A program made the position numbers and the translations under genes. This document shows positions 53,934 to 63,232 of a DNA stretch of 64,000 bases, piece by piece (the stretch's first letter is position 1; the number at the start of each line of letters is the position of its first letter). The notes beneath the pieces are model-generated. The model made no database searches. It worked only from the letters and a program-made list of their open reading frames with translations, and had not been told where the DNA came from. Source of the stretch: Anaerolineaceae bacterium (GTDB lineage: Bacteria; Chloroflexota; Anaerolineae; Anaerolineales; Anaerolineaceae); assembly GCA_016841445.1 (NCBI GenBank), contig JAENZD010000001.1, positions 372,001 to 436,000 of the forward strand, read 5' to 3'.

Positions 53934-56900
53934 ATGAAAAAGAAATTGTTCAAAATATTTGGTGCAATGCTTGTGTTGAGCATGCTGGCGTCACCGGTTG
54001 TGGCCCGGGCACCGCAAGGTGAGCGGCCGCCGCTGGATGACCCCCAGCCGGCTGAAGCAACCCTGCTTGAGTCTAAATCGAAAGAAGACCTGAAGGAAAT
54101 TGGTCGCTATATCGTTTTGCTTGAGGATAATTCGCTGGTGACCTATCGCGGTGGCGTGCCTGGACTGCGGGCCACAAGCCCGGTCGCTGGGGAAAAGATT
54201 GATGTCACCAGTGTGGATAGCGTCCAGTACCTGGATTTTCTGAAGGGTAAGCAAGACGCAGTTATCACAGCAGCAGAAACAGGTTTTGGTCGAGACCTCG
54301 CAGTGGAACTTCGCTACGATGTCATTTTAAATGGTTTTGCAACCGAACTCTCCGGCGCAGAAGCCCAGAAATTAGCATCCATGCCGGGCGTTCGAGCTGT
54401 GCTGGTGGACGAAATGTGGCAGCCATCCACAGACGTCAGCCCTGAATTCATTGGTGCTGATACACTCTGGGATGAGACAGAAAACACCACACCCGGCACG
54501 CTGGAAACCAAAGGCGAAGGCATGCTGATTGGTGTGATTGATACCGGTATCAATATGGATCACCCATCCTTCGCAGATATTGGCGGCGATGGCTACGATC
54601 ATGAAAACCCATTTGGTTCAGGAAATTACGTGGGTTTGTGCGCTAATGATTCCTCCAATTATGTTTGTAACGATAAGCTGGTGGGTGTCTATGGCTATAC
54701 CGCTGGGGAGGAAGCAGTAACGGGTGAAGATGCTGAAGCACATGGCTCGCATACGGCCTCAACGGCTGCTGGTAACTACCTTGAATTGGATTACAACGGC
54801 GTTCCTGTGACGATTTCAGGTATGGCACCCCATGCGAACATCATTGCTTATGATGTTTGCTACTCAGCAGGCTGTCCAAATTCCTATTCAGTAGAAGCAG
54901 TGGAACAAGCTGTGATCGACGGTGTGGACGTATTGAACTATTCCATTGGCCCTAATTCAGCGGTCAACCCGTACGAAAATGCAGTTGAACTGGCGATGCT
55001 GGAAGCGATCGATGCCGGGGTTTTAACCTCAACTTCTGCGGGCAATTCAGGCCCCGATGCACGCACGGTCTTTAAAGCCCCTGCCTGGAACCTGAATGTG
55101 GCGAACACCTCCCACACACGGATTTTTGGTATTTCTGTCAATGTTCATGAGCCCGGCGGCCCTGCTTCTTTGTATGAAGCTGTTGCAATGCCCAGCGCAG
55201 GTGTGAACTTTAGCAGTGATGTCCTCAACCATCCGCTCCGATGGGCTGGAGATGATGATTTGGCCAATGTCACCGGTTGTGATCCCTTTAGCACGGACTT
55301 CTTTACTGGCTCGATTGCCCTGGTATCCCGCGGTGGTTGTACCTTCCAGGATAAAGAAGAGAACGCTGCTGATGCTGGAGCAGACGGCTTGCTGGTCTAC
55401 AATAATGCTGGCGGACCGCCTTTTGTGATGGGTTATGATGATCCAACGACCATCCCTTCAGCCATGATCGACAAGGAAGACGGCGAAGCGATTGTTGCCC
55501 TGATGTCTTCATCCTTAATGGTCGATATCGATACCGATTATGCTCGGGATGTGAAAGATATTTGGGGAAATGTGCTCAGTTCCAGCAGTTCTCGCGGGCC
55601 TTTTGAGCTGCTCGATATTCTAGCGCCTGAGGTTTCAGCCCCAGGGACCAATGTTTTGGCCGCCTATAACACACCTGGCGAATCTGCCCCTTATGGCGGC
55701 ATTAATTCGGATGCTGAGATTGACCTGATGTCCGGTACATCCATGGCCAGCCCGCACGGCGCTGGTTCCGCACTCTTGCTGATGGACCTTTTCCCGGATT
55801 GGACACCTTTGGAAATCAAGTCAGCGATCGTGATGTCTGCTTATGATGAGACCACCGTAAAAGAAGATGGCCTCACACCCACTGACCCGTTTGATGACGG
55901 TAACGGTCGGATTGATCTGACCAAAGCCGCTTTGATCGGCCTGGTGATGGATGAAACGGTAGCAAATTTCACAGATGCAAACCCCGCTGAAGGTGGTGAT
56001 GTTAAGACTTTGAACGTCCCATCCTACCAAAACAGCCAGTGTGTCGGTGAGTGTTCCTTCACCCGTACCGTAAAGAATGTGGCGGATGTTGATACCTATT
56101 ATGATGTTGTGATTGATGCACCCGCAGGTGTTGGCATTGTTGCGACACCTGCCAGCTTCACAATCCCGGTTGGCGGAACGCAAGAGGTCTTGTTTGAAAT
56201 TGATGTTCAGGGTGCTGAAATGGGCACCTGGCAGTTTGCCAAGATTACTTTTGATACCAGTGACGCATTCACAACATCTGAACCGATCACCGATGCCCGA
56301 TTCCAGATCGCGGTCATGCCCGATCCGGGTAACATACCGGCGCTGGTTGAAGAAGAAGTTTACCGTGATGCCGGCGGCGTGGTGCTTGAGGATCTGTATT
56401 CGATTGAAATTACCGATCTCACGGTTGAAACAGCTGGTTTGACCGAGGCTGATCTCTTTGAATTCTCATTGGCTGGCGATCCTACAAACGCTGATGAAAG
56501 CGAAGCTTTTGATGACCTGGGTGATGTCTGGTACACAACCTTTATGATCCCTGAGGGCACAAAACGCGTTGTGATGGAAATTCTCCAAACAACTGCTAGT
56601 GATTTAGACCTGTACTTCGGTTATGGCCCTACACCTTCACTGGAAACGCTTTGGGATTATTCGGCCAATGGTGCGGCTTTGGAATACCTGAGCTGGGTGG
56701 ACCCGATTGATTACCAATGGTGGGTCTTGGTCCAAAACTGGGGCGGTGACCCTGCTGTTTTGGATGATGTAAAACTGGCGGTTGGCCTTGTGCCGGATGT
56801 TGAATCGACGAACTTTGACGTCAGCGGTCCCAGCAGCAATCCTGCATTGACGATGTTTGATCTTGAATTGACCTGGGATGTCCCTGATATGGAACCTTTC

Positions 56901-58631
56901 TCAGCCTGGTACGGCTGGTTCAATGTGGGTTCAGACCCCGGTAATCCCGGCAATATCGGTGAAACTGAGTTGAATGTTTACCGTCCCTATGACGATGTGG
57001 TCAAAGAAGTCTCTGCGGATTACGCTGATGTTGGCGATACGCTGACCTATGCGATTACTATTGCGCCGAATGAAACCGGTGCGGACCTCGATTATCTGAT
57101 CAATGACGTCCTGCCGGATGGTGTTGAATATGTTAGTGGCTCAGTTAACACGGTGGGTTCAACCACGATGGCGACTTATGATGTTGGTACAAATGCTATC
57201 CAATGGGCAGGCACGATGCCCAAGATCGAATACACGTATTTTGCGAGCGATAATACGACCGATCCAAATTGTGACACACCCTGGGGCGGTTACCTGGATA
57301 TTGAAACAGTATTTGGATTTTCCACAATGTCGAGTATTGCTGGCGATACACAAGAATGGAGTTTCTCAGGTTTTGGTGTGGGGACGGAATATTATGGTGA
57401 AGCAATTTCAAGTCCACCGATCTTCAACGATGATGGTTTCGCATACATGAACGGTTACGATGCTTTCTGGCTTTGGACTTACCAGAACCCCTTCCCGGAT
57501 CCAACCCCACCAAACGGCATTGTATCATCCTACATGCGAGATATGTATATCACCTATGACGAATTATTGAATAAGGGTGTGACTGCCGTAAGTTTCTCTG
57601 GTGGTGCAATTTGGGTTATCGAATTTGATGATATTGAGGACTACTATGATCCAACAGCAACAATGGATTACCAAATGTGGGCCTATCGTGAGGTTGATCC
57701 TTCCGTTGGTACACCTGATATCAGTATTGCTTTCGATAATGTCAATGGCGATTGGGACGGGGTTTATACCATTCCTTCTGTAGGTGTCACTGGCCTGGAA
57801 AATGCTGATGGCTCAATGGGCACCACCTATGGTTACTTTGACTATACACCTGCCAGCGGAGATGTGGTTTGCTTTGATTTCGCCATGTCTGGTGCTGACC
57901 CGGTGGTGATCACCTTCGATGTGGAAGTGACCACCGAAGAGCCGCTATTAGCCAGGAATTCCGCAATGCATACTGCAAATGGCCTTGGGATGGTTGAAGA
58001 AGAAGCCTTTGCGCTGACTGGCTTGAATGCAGCAGTGCCTGTCGCAGACCCACAGAGCCTGAGCACGGATGAAGAGACGCCATTGAATGTTACGCTTACC
58101 GGCTCTGAGCTTACGCCTGGTCCGGTGACCTGGACCGTTGTCGATGAACCTGAGCATGGAACCCTGAGCGGTACAGCTCCTGACCTGGTCTATACACCGG
58201 ATACTGATTTCTATGGCGATGATTCGTTTACATTCTATGTCAATGATGGCGTGACGGATTCCAATGTTGCTACCATCGATATTGAGGTGACCAATGTCAA
58301 CGACTCGCCCTATGCTGAAGATGATTACTATGAGACGGAACAGGATCAAATGCTTGATGTACCTGCACCAGGTGTCATGGATAATGATTATGATAATGAC
58401 CCAACGGATGATGTTTTTGTAGAACTCCGTGAAAGTCCATCCCATGGCGATTTGGTAATCAATGCCGATGGTTCGTTCACTTACTATCCTGATGAAGGCT
58501 TCTTTGGTGAAGATAGCTTCTCATATTACCTGATGGGTATTCCCGAGCGCGCGGCGTATGTGGATGACGCAACTGTGTTCATAACAGTTACACCAGCTTT
58601 TGAATATTTCTTCCCGGTTTTTGAGAACTAA
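53934..58631 (+). CDS. giant secreted subtilisin-like (S8) serine protease with PA, DUF11-like and Ig/cadherin-like domains
   Basis: A 1,565-aa protein with signal peptide LFKIFGAMLVLSMLASPVVARA. A propeptide-like (Inhibitor_I9-type) region lies at ~55-165. The S8 catalytic domain has Asp in IGVIDTGINMDHPSF (~203), His in HGSHTASTAAGN (~269) and Ser in SGTSMASPHGAG (~600), so the triad is complete. A PA insert (~450-520; SIALVSRGGCTFQDKEENAADAGADGLLVYNNAG region) is typical of large S8 enzymes. Then fibronectin-like sequence, a DUF11-like repeat (DVGDTLTYAITIAP, ~1035), and two cadherin/VCBS-like modules (~1365-1550) with PEHGTLSGTAPDLVYTPD and PSHGDLVINADGSFTYYPDE. It ends FEYFFPVFEN. Predicted extracellular or surface-bound scavenging protease. 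Confidence 0.92.
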   Translation: MKKKLFKIFGAMLVLSMLASPVVARAPQGERPPLDDPQPAEATLLESKSKEDLKEIGRYIVLLEDNSLVTYRGGVPGLRATSPVAGEKIDVTSVDSVQYLDFLKGKQDAVITAAETGFGRDLAVELRYDVILNGFATELSGAEAQKLASMPGVRAVLVDEMWQPSTDVSPEFIGADTLWDETENTTPGTLETKGEGMLIGVIDTGINMDHPSFADIGGDGYDHENPFGSGNYVGLCANDSSNYVCNDKLVGVYGYTAGEEAVTGEDAEAHGSHTASTAAGNYLELDYNGVPVTISGMAPHANIIAYDVCYSAGCPNSYSVEAVEQAVIDGVDVLNYSIGPNSAVNPYENAVELAMLEAIDAGVLTSTSAGNSGPDARTVFKAPAWNLNVANTSHTRIFGISVNVHEPGGPASLYEAVAMPSAGVNFSSDVLNHPLRWAGDDDLANVTGCDPFSTDFFTGSIALVSRGGCTFQDKEENAADAGADGLLVYNNAGGPPFVMGYDDPTTIPSAMIDKEDGEAIVALMSSSLMVDIDTDYARDVKDIWGNVLSSSSSRGPFELLDILAPEVSAPGTNVLAAYNTPGESAPYGGINSDAEIDLMSGTSMASPHGAGSALLLMDLFPDWTPLEIKSAIVMSAYDETTVKEDGLTPTDPFDDGNGRIDLTKAALIGLVMDETVANFTDANPAEGGDVKTLNVPSYQNSQCVGECSFTRTVKNVADVDTYYDVVIDAPAGVGIVATPASFTIPVGGTQEVLFEIDVQGAEMGTWQFAKITFDTSDAFTTSEPITDARFQIAVMPDPGNIPALVEEEVYRDAGGVVLEDLYSIEITDLTVETAGLTEADLFEFSLAGDPTNADESEAFDDLGDVWYTTFMIPEGTKRVVMEILQTTASDLDLYFGYGPTPSLETLWDYSANGAALEYLSWVDPIDYQWWVLVQNWGGDPAVLDDVKLAVGLVPDVESTNFDVSGPSSNPALTMFDLELTWDVPDMEPFSAWYGWFNVGSDPGNPGNIGETELNVYRPYDDVVKEVSADYADVGDTLTYAITIAPNETGADLDYLINDVLPDGVEYVSGSVNTVGSTTMATYDVGTNAIQWAGTMPKIEYTYFASDNTTDPNCDTPWGGYLDIETVFGFSTMSSIAGDTQEWSFSGFGVGTEYYGEAISSPPIFNDDGFAYMNGYDAFWLWTYQNPFPDPTPPNGIVSSYMRDMYITYDELLNKGVTAVSFSGGAIWVIEFDDIEDYYDPTATMDYQMWAYREVDPSVGTPDISIAFDNVNGDWDGVYTIPSVGVTGLENADGSMGTTYGYFDYTPASGDVVCFDFAMSGADPVVITFDVEVTTEEPLLARNSAMHTANGLGMVEEEAFALTGLNAAVPVADPQSLSTDEETPLNVTLTGSELTPGPVTWTVVDEPEHGTLSGTAPDLVYTPDTDFYGDDSFTFYVNDGVTDSNVATIDIEVTNVNDSPYAEDDYYETEQDQMLDVPAPGVMDNDYDNDPTDDVFVELRESPSHGDLVINADGSFTYYPDEGFFGEDSFSYYLMGIPERAAYVDDATVFITVTPAFEYFFPVFEN

Positions 58632-58653
58632 GCTGAAACGAATAAATTAGACT

Positions 58654-58690
58654 ATGGGGCTGCCTTTACTGGCAGCCCTATTTTTATTTA
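58654..58690 (+). terminator. terminator after subtilase gene
   Basis: GGGCTGCC (58657-58664) and GGCAGCCC (58671-58678) pair perfectly around a 6-base loop, extended by weaker outer pairs, and followed by TATTTTTATTTAAT. Confidence 0.8.
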
Positions 58691-58705
58691 ATAAAAACTT
58701 TAAAC

Positions 58706-58800
58706 TTATTCGAAATATTCCTCCTCGTTCGCGCCGGTCTCATGACCGAGCGCTGAATGGATATATCACTGGATTTCGCTCATTCCCTCACCATCGAAAC
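58706..58800 (-). pseudogene. remnant of an IS3-type transposase C-terminus
   Basis: On the minus strand, reading down to TAA at 58706, the peptide YIHSALGHETGANEEEYFE matches the end of IS3-family OrfB/integrase catalytic proteins (RxHSALGYxTPxExExxY). A stop precedes it and the DDE core is absent, so only a scar remains. This GC-richer patch stands out from the surrounding AT-rich spacer. Confidence 0.5.
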
Positions 58801-58970
58801 GAATGATATAAATCATAAGGAATACAATTTCTTTTGGAACAACCTCAAGAATTAAATATGAATTACATTATACATTTTTGATTCCTCTCACTATGATGGT
58901 ATATAATTTAATAAATAAAGAAAATTTTAAACAACAGATATGGTATTTGTTTGCGAATAAGGAAAAATTG

Positions 58971-59882
58971 ATGAAAATTCAAATTGTTACAGACAGCACG
59001 TCCGATATTCCCATCCATTTGTTGGATAAACTACCGATCACGGTTGTGCCCCTTTATATCACCCTGAATGGAAAGAGCTACCAGGATAACGTAGATCTGA
59101 CTAGGCAAGAATTTTATCAAGCGCTGCCCAGCTCAGAACCGCATCCCACCACGGCTGCGCCTGCACCCAACCAATTTTTGCATGCGTACGACCAGGCCGT
59201 TGACAATGGTGCGGAAGCGATATTTTCCATTCACATTTCAAAAACTTTTTCTGCAACTTATGCTTCAGCAGAGGCAGCAGCGAAGGAATTTAAACGAGTA
59301 CCTGTTTATGTGATTGACTCTGGCAACCTGTCTTTGGCAGAGGGGTTGATCGTGATCAAAGCCGCGCAGGCGGCTAAGGAAGGTCAGTCGGTAGAAGAAA
59401 TCCAGGCACTAATCGATACCAGTATTGGGCGTACACATGCCTATGCAAAATTGGATACGATCGATTATTTGCTAAAGGGCGGGAGGATGAGCTCGATCCA
59501 GTACAGTATTGTGAGCATTTTGGGGATCAAACCGATCTTAAAGATGAATAATTCTGTCTCTCGGATGGAAATAGCCCGTACCCAAAAGAAGGCTTTTGAG
59601 CATGTGCTCAAAACAGCGATTGAAAATTTTCCAGATTCAGAAATATTTGGCATAACCCATGCAAATGTCCCGGATCAGGTGGAAGATCTCATTAATCAGC
59701 TCAAGGCGGCGGTACCGGGTATCGAAGACCCATTGGTAAGCGAGGTGACTCCTGCCCTGGGTGTTCATGTTGGCCCTGGATCGTTATGCGCTAATTGGAT
59801 CTGTTCCACCAGTCATAAAAAAGAAGAGAAAGATTGGTTTAAAAAACTTTTATCCTATGTCTCTCGGGATAAGAATTCATAA
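58971..59882 (+). CDS. DegV-family fatty acid-binding protein
   Basis: A 303-aa cytosolic protein. AAGGA lies seven bases before ATG 58971; the longer frame from 58878 has no such site. KIQIVTDSTSDIP and LDKLPITVVPLYI at the start, then SIHISKTFSATYASAEAAAKEF (lipid-contacting Ser/Thr region), PVYVIDSGNLSLAEGL and LDTIDYLLKGGRMSS, are DegV hallmarks. Firmicute homologues (FakB) bind fatty acids and present them to the FakA kinase; no FakA-like gene is seen in this window. Length fits (~280-300). Confidence 0.9.
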   Translation: MKIQIVTDSTSDIPIHLLDKLPITVVPLYITLNGKSYQDNVDLTRQEFYQALPSSEPHPTTAAPAPNQFLHAYDQAVDNGAEAIFSIHISKTFSATYASAEAAAKEFKRVPVYVIDSGNLSLAEGLIVIKAAQAAKEGQSVEEIQALIDTSIGRTHAYAKLDTIDYLLKGGRMSSIQYSIVSILGIKPILKMNNSVSRMEIARTQKKAFEHVLKTAIENFPDSEIFGITHANVPDQVEDLINQLKAAVPGIEDPLVSEVTPALGVHVGPGSLCANWICSTSHKKEEKDWFKKLLSYVSRDKNS

Positions 59883-59903
59883 TCTGATTTAATGGAGGTA
59901 ATA

Positions 59904-60257
59904 ATGAAAATTGCGAAAATCATTGCTTGGATCGGACTTTTAGGGATGACTGCGGTTTTGTTAAACGGCTTTATCAACGGTGATTTCGGCAAAGATGGTG
60001 GAGAATTATTAGCAAACCCATGGGGCATCGTCTCAATTGTTGATCTTTACGTTGGATTTCTTTTATTTTCGATGTGGATCGCTTTCCGTGAAAAATCGGT
60101 TTTATCAGCTGTTGTTTGGATCATCTTGATGATGGTCCTAGGATTCTTCACAGGCAGCCTGTACGTCCTGGTTGCACTGTATCGAAGCAAAGGTGATTGG
60201 CTTCGCTTTTTTCTTGGATCACGAAAAGAAACTTTGTTAAAAAACGGTATAAAATAA
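59904..60257 (+). CDS. DUF1475-like small membrane protein
   Basis: A 117-aa protein. GGAGGT precedes ATG 59904, so the upstream in-frame start at 59892 is unlikely. Three hydrophobic segments are visible; LANPWGIVSIVDLYVGFLLFSMWIAFRE is strongly reminiscent of DUF1475 proteins. The C-terminus is basic. Function unknown. It lies 21 bp after degV and before another small membrane protein, probably in one operon. Confidence 0.7.
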   Translation: MKIAKIIAWIGLLGMTAVLLNGFINGDFGKDGGELLANPWGIVSIVDLYVGFLLFSMWIAFREKSVLSAVVWIILMMVLGFFTGSLYVLVALYRSKGDWLRFFLGSRKETLLKNGIK

Positions 60258-60281
60258 TAGAATTTAATTTAAGGAGTTGTG

Positions 60282-60632
60282 ATGGGATTCTTAGAAATAT
60301 TGAAGATTATTGCGGCTGCAGCCACGATATTGACGGGACTGCTGGCATTGGTCAAACCGAAATCGATTTATGGTTTCACGGGGCTGCGGGCTGAAGGCGG
60401 ACGTGGAATCACGGAGATCCGGGCAATTTTTGGGGCATTATTTATTGCATTGGGCGCGGTGGTCATTTATTTTCGCCACCCTGAAACGTACATGATGCTG
60501 GGAATTAGCTATTTAGCGATATTTTTGATCCGGTTGGTTTTTATGTTCATTGACAAATCAGTCGAACGTTCGAACTGGATCAGCCTTGCAACGGAGATTG
60601 CCCTGGGTGTGATCCTGGTGTTGCCATTGTGA
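60282..60632 (+). CDS. DUF4345-like small membrane protein
   Basis: A 116-aa polytopic protein with AAGGAG six to nine bases before the start (ATG 60282; GTG 60279 is an alternative). Four helices. KSIYGFTGLRAEGGRGITEIRAIFGALFIALG resembles the DUF4345 pattern (G-x-x-E-x-R-x-x-x-G-G). No role is known. Same strand and close spacing as neighbours. Confidence 0.65.
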   Translation: MGFLEILKIIAAAATILTGLLALVKPKSIYGFTGLRAEGGRGITEIRAIFGALFIALGAVVIYFRHPETYMMLGISYLAIFLIRLVFMFIDKSVERSNWISLATEIALGVILVLPL

Positions 60633-60665
60633 TTTTGAACCAATCTTGAACGAGGGATATCATAA

Positions 60666-61337
60666 TTGAAGTTCAAATGGCAGGAAATTTGGGAAGAATT
60701 AAGATCGGTGCTGTCTGGCAGTACAATCGATGCGCTGCTTCCACCGATTCTATATGTGGTGATTAACAGTATTTTTGGGTTGATCCCGGGCGTGATCGCC
60801 GCTCTGGGGTTAGCTGTTTTACTCGGCGTTCTACGTTTGGTTAAGCGTCAGAAATGGCAGTATGCCCTGGGCGGTGTGTTAGGTGTTGGATTGGCAGCCG
60901 GGTTAGCACTGCTGACTCAGAATGCTGCCAGTTACTTTATCCCCGCCATCATCAGCAGTGGGATACTGCTTCTCGCTGCTTTAATCAGCAATCTCATCGG
61001 AAAACCGATGGCAGCCTGGGTCAGTCACCTGATCAGAGGATGGCCGCTCGGGTGGTTTTGGCGGGAGGATATCAAAGCAGCTTACCGGGATGTGACCTGG
61101 ATGTGGGCATTCTTCTTTGGTTTACGACTGACCGCTCAGATCTTACTTTTCAGGCAGGGTGAAGCCGCTGGATTGGCATGGGCGAATACCTTATTGGGCT
61201 GGCCGGTAACGATTGCTGTACTGGTATTAAGCTATATTTATGGCTTGTGGCGGCTTCGCCAACTGGGTGGCCCCGGTGTGGATGAATTTGAGGAAGGGAA
61301 AGAGCCACCTTGGGAAGGGCAAACTCGCGGGTTTTGA
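60666..61337 (+). CDS. DUF3159-like membrane protein
   Basis: A 223-aa protein initiated at TTG 60666, nine bases after GAGGG; no ATG lies nearby in frame. Five to six membrane helices. SVLSGSTIDALLPPILYVVINSIFG at the N-terminus and LIRGWPLGWFWREDIKAAYRDVTWMWAFFFGLRL in the middle match the pattern of DUF3159 proteins best known from actinobacteria. The tail is acidic (VDEFEEGKEPPWEG). Function unknown. Ends just before a bidirectional terminator. Confidence 0.7.
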   Translation: MKFKWQEIWEELRSVLSGSTIDALLPPILYVVINSIFGLIPGVIAALGLAVLLGVLRLVKRQKWQYALGGVLGVGLAAGLALLTQNAASYFIPAIISSGILLLAALISNLIGKPMAAWVSHLIRGWPLGWFWREDIKAAYRDVTWMWAFFFGLRLTAQILLFRQGEAAGLAWANTLLGWPVTIAVLVLSYIYGLWRLRQLGGPGVDEFEEGKEPPWEGQTRGF

Positions 61338-61341
61338 ATAA

Positions 61342-61372
61342 AAAAATCTCTCAACACTTGAGAGATTTTTCT
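61342..61372. terminator. bidirectional terminator between convergent genes
   Basis: AAAAATCTCTCAA (61342-61354) and TTGAGAGATTTTT (61358-61370) pair perfectly over 13 bp with a 3-base loop. The A-tract on one side and T-tract on the other serve both the DUF3159-like gene (+) and the TPR gene (-). Confidence 0.85.
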
Positions 61373-61392
61373 TTTTATGCTTACATAATTAT

Positions 61393-63210
61393 TTACGGGA
61401 TTTCAAGATCTGCAATCAGGATGTATCCGGTCACCGTTCGCGTCTCGCCTTGATATTCAACCAGTACACACTCCCGGTCCAGATCATCGAATACACGGTT
61501 CGGCAGCGCGATCAGGGTAACCTCCCCGCCTTCCGGGATCCGTCCGACCTGGTTGGTTGATTCATAACAGCCGCTGTAGGCCCAAAGATTACGCGTGACG
61601 ACGCCAATCACAATGGGCGTTGGCGTCGGTGATAAGACGGGTGTGTTTGATCTCTCGGGGGTTGCTGTCGGTGTGACCGTCGCCGTAGGTGTGATGGTGG
61701 CAGTGGGGGTGATGGTTGCAGTTGCGGTTGGGGTGGGCTGCATTGCAAGCTGTCGCTGGCGCACAAGGCCGGCAATCCCGCGTCCGCCAAACCATAACAA
61801 GAGGATCACTAAAATCCCGGCGATGACCCCGCCGCCATACAGAGTCACAGGATACCAGCGCAAGTGGCGTTTCAGATCCAATACTTCCGGGTCTTGTGGG
61901 AAGCGTGTTCGAACAGCTTTACTGATCAGGATCGCATTCCGGGGAAAATACTTATTTTCACTGTTCACCGATTGGTTAGCTCTTTTGACGCTGTCTTCCA
62001 GGTTTTCAATGTCCTGGTAAGACTCCTGGATCTCAGCTTGCAAGTTTTGATGTTGTGCGTGGGTCGGTTGAAGGGTTTGGAGGATTTGCAGGTTCTCCTC
62101 AGCCTGGGCATAGGCTTCTTTCGCACCTTTGATGGTATTAGACGAATCGCCCTGACGTTTTTGGCGTTGAATGTTTTCGATCAGTTGCGTTGTGACCGCA
62201 GGCAGGACCATCTCTAACCGGTTTCGGAGGCGCGTGACCTGCGGGATCTCACCGTACTTCACGGACAAACGCTCCAATTTTGTTCGGGATTCCGCCAGCT
62301 TCTCCGGGGGGATGTTTCCACTGAGGTTCACAACGTCAGCAATTTCATCCAGGCTTGCAATATCGCTCCGTATCTCATTGGCTTTATCAACATATTCAGG
62401 GATAGCGACAGCACTGGCAGCCGTTTGCACTTTCGAAAGACCGCCCTGAAGATCACCCTGGCGGAGGAGGGTTAAACCTTCCTGGTAGACCTCGTTGGCC
62501 TGCATCTGGTTTTCCAAATCCTGACGAAGGTCTTCTCCTTCGCGCCAGCGGTTGATGCCGGTTTCGTTCAGGCTGGCGAAGGCTTCTTCGAGGTAGTCCA
62601 AAGCGGTTTGATAGCGAAAAACGCGGGCTGCAGATTGGGCCTTGCCATAAGCTTTTCCGGCATCAGGGGGCAGGGCAACGGATGGAATATTACCGGTTCG
62701 CAAGAATTCTTCCGCTTCATCGCGATGCTGCGTGGCACGCGACCAGGCAGGTTCGATTTGAAGGACTTTTTCGTAAAGCGGGATGGCTTTCTGGTAATTC
62801 CCTGCATAGAAGGCTTCCTCAGCATTGTCCATCAACGAGTCAGCCTCTGGATCGTGGCTTGAGCTAAGGAATTTTCTGAGAGGATCATAGGTATCATCGT
62901 CATCAAATTGTGGAGACGCCGCCAAACGCTCACGACTTTCTTGGGGTTCTGCTGCATCACTTTCAGCAGGCGCATCAATAACTTCGTTCTGTTGTGCTTC
63001 AGCCAGGCGGCGCGATCTTTCACGCCTTACCTCTCTGAGAAGGCGGTTGGCGTGTTCGAGATCAGAAAAATCAACCGGTTCTGAAACCCGTTCGGTTGCA
63101 AGCGCTTCCAGGAATGCACTGAGCGCATTTTCCGCTTCCGCCAGCTCCTGGTCGGTGGGATGCGCTTTTTCAAGAACGATTTTTGCCTGGTAGATGAGAT
63201 CTTGTATCAT
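61393..63210 (-). CDS. TPR-containing membrane protein with Thr-Pro stalk and SH3-like C-terminal domain
   Basis: A 605-aa protein; AAGGG precedes the ATG. The N-terminal ~450 residues are helical and rich in Glu/Ala/Gln, with a TPR unit at ~127-165 (LMDNAEEAFYAGNYQKAIPLYEKVLQIEPAW). A single membrane helix (TLYGGGVIAGILVILLLWFGG, ~455-475) leads to a repetitive Thr-Pro-Thr-Ala stalk (~490-530) and a small beta domain (GVVTRNLWAYSGCYESTNQVGRIPEGGEVTLIAL) resembling bacterial SH3 domains. So a large cytosolic TPR part is joined to a small extracytoplasmic sensor or wall-binding domain. It follows a kinase-like gene by 22 bp, suggesting a joint signalling unit. Confidence 0.8.
   Translation of the reverse strand: MIQDLIYQAKIVLEKAHPTDQELAEAENALSAFLEALATERVSEPVDFSDLEHANRLLREVRRERSRRLAEAQQNEVIDAPAESDAAEPQESRERLAASPQFDDDDTYDPLRKFLSSSHDPEADSLMDNAEEAFYAGNYQKAIPLYEKVLQIEPAWSRATQHRDEAEEFLRTGNIPSVALPPDAGKAYGKAQSAARVFRYQTALDYLEEAFASLNETGINRWREGEDLRQDLENQMQANEVYQEGLTLLRQGDLQGGLSKVQTAASAVAIPEYVDKANEIRSDIASLDEIADVVNLSGNIPPEKLAESRTKLERLSVKYGEIPQVTRLRNRLEMVLPAVTTQLIENIQRQKRQGDSSNTIKGAKEAYAQAEENLQILQTLQPTHAQHQNLQAEIQESYQDIENLEDSVKRANQSVNSENKYFPRNAILISKAVRTRFPQDPEVLDLKRHLRWYPVTLYGGGVIAGILVILLLWFGGRGIAGLVRQRQLAMQPTPTATATITPTATITPTATVTPTATPERSNTPVLSPTPTPIVIGVVTRNLWAYSGCYESTNQVGRIPEGGEVTLIALPNRVFDDLDRECVLVEYQGETRTVTGYILIADLEIP
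61640..61740 (-). repeat. low-complexity Thr-Pro-Thr-Ala codon repeat
   Basis: Iterated ACxCCxACxGCx codons encode the TPTATATITPTATITPTATV stalk of the TPR membrane protein. They produce misleading open frames on the opposite strand. Confidence 0.8.
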
Positions 63211-63232
63211 TTTTTACCCTTCCCCTGAACGG

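Noticed and set aside
58728-58755. GC-rich imperfect palindrome as a second terminator
   Set aside because: It has no T-run and is better explained as part of the transposase remnant.
61595-62020. 141-aa plus frame rich in Val-Gly repeats
   Set aside because: It is the opposite strand of the Thr-Pro repeat of the TPR membrane protein.
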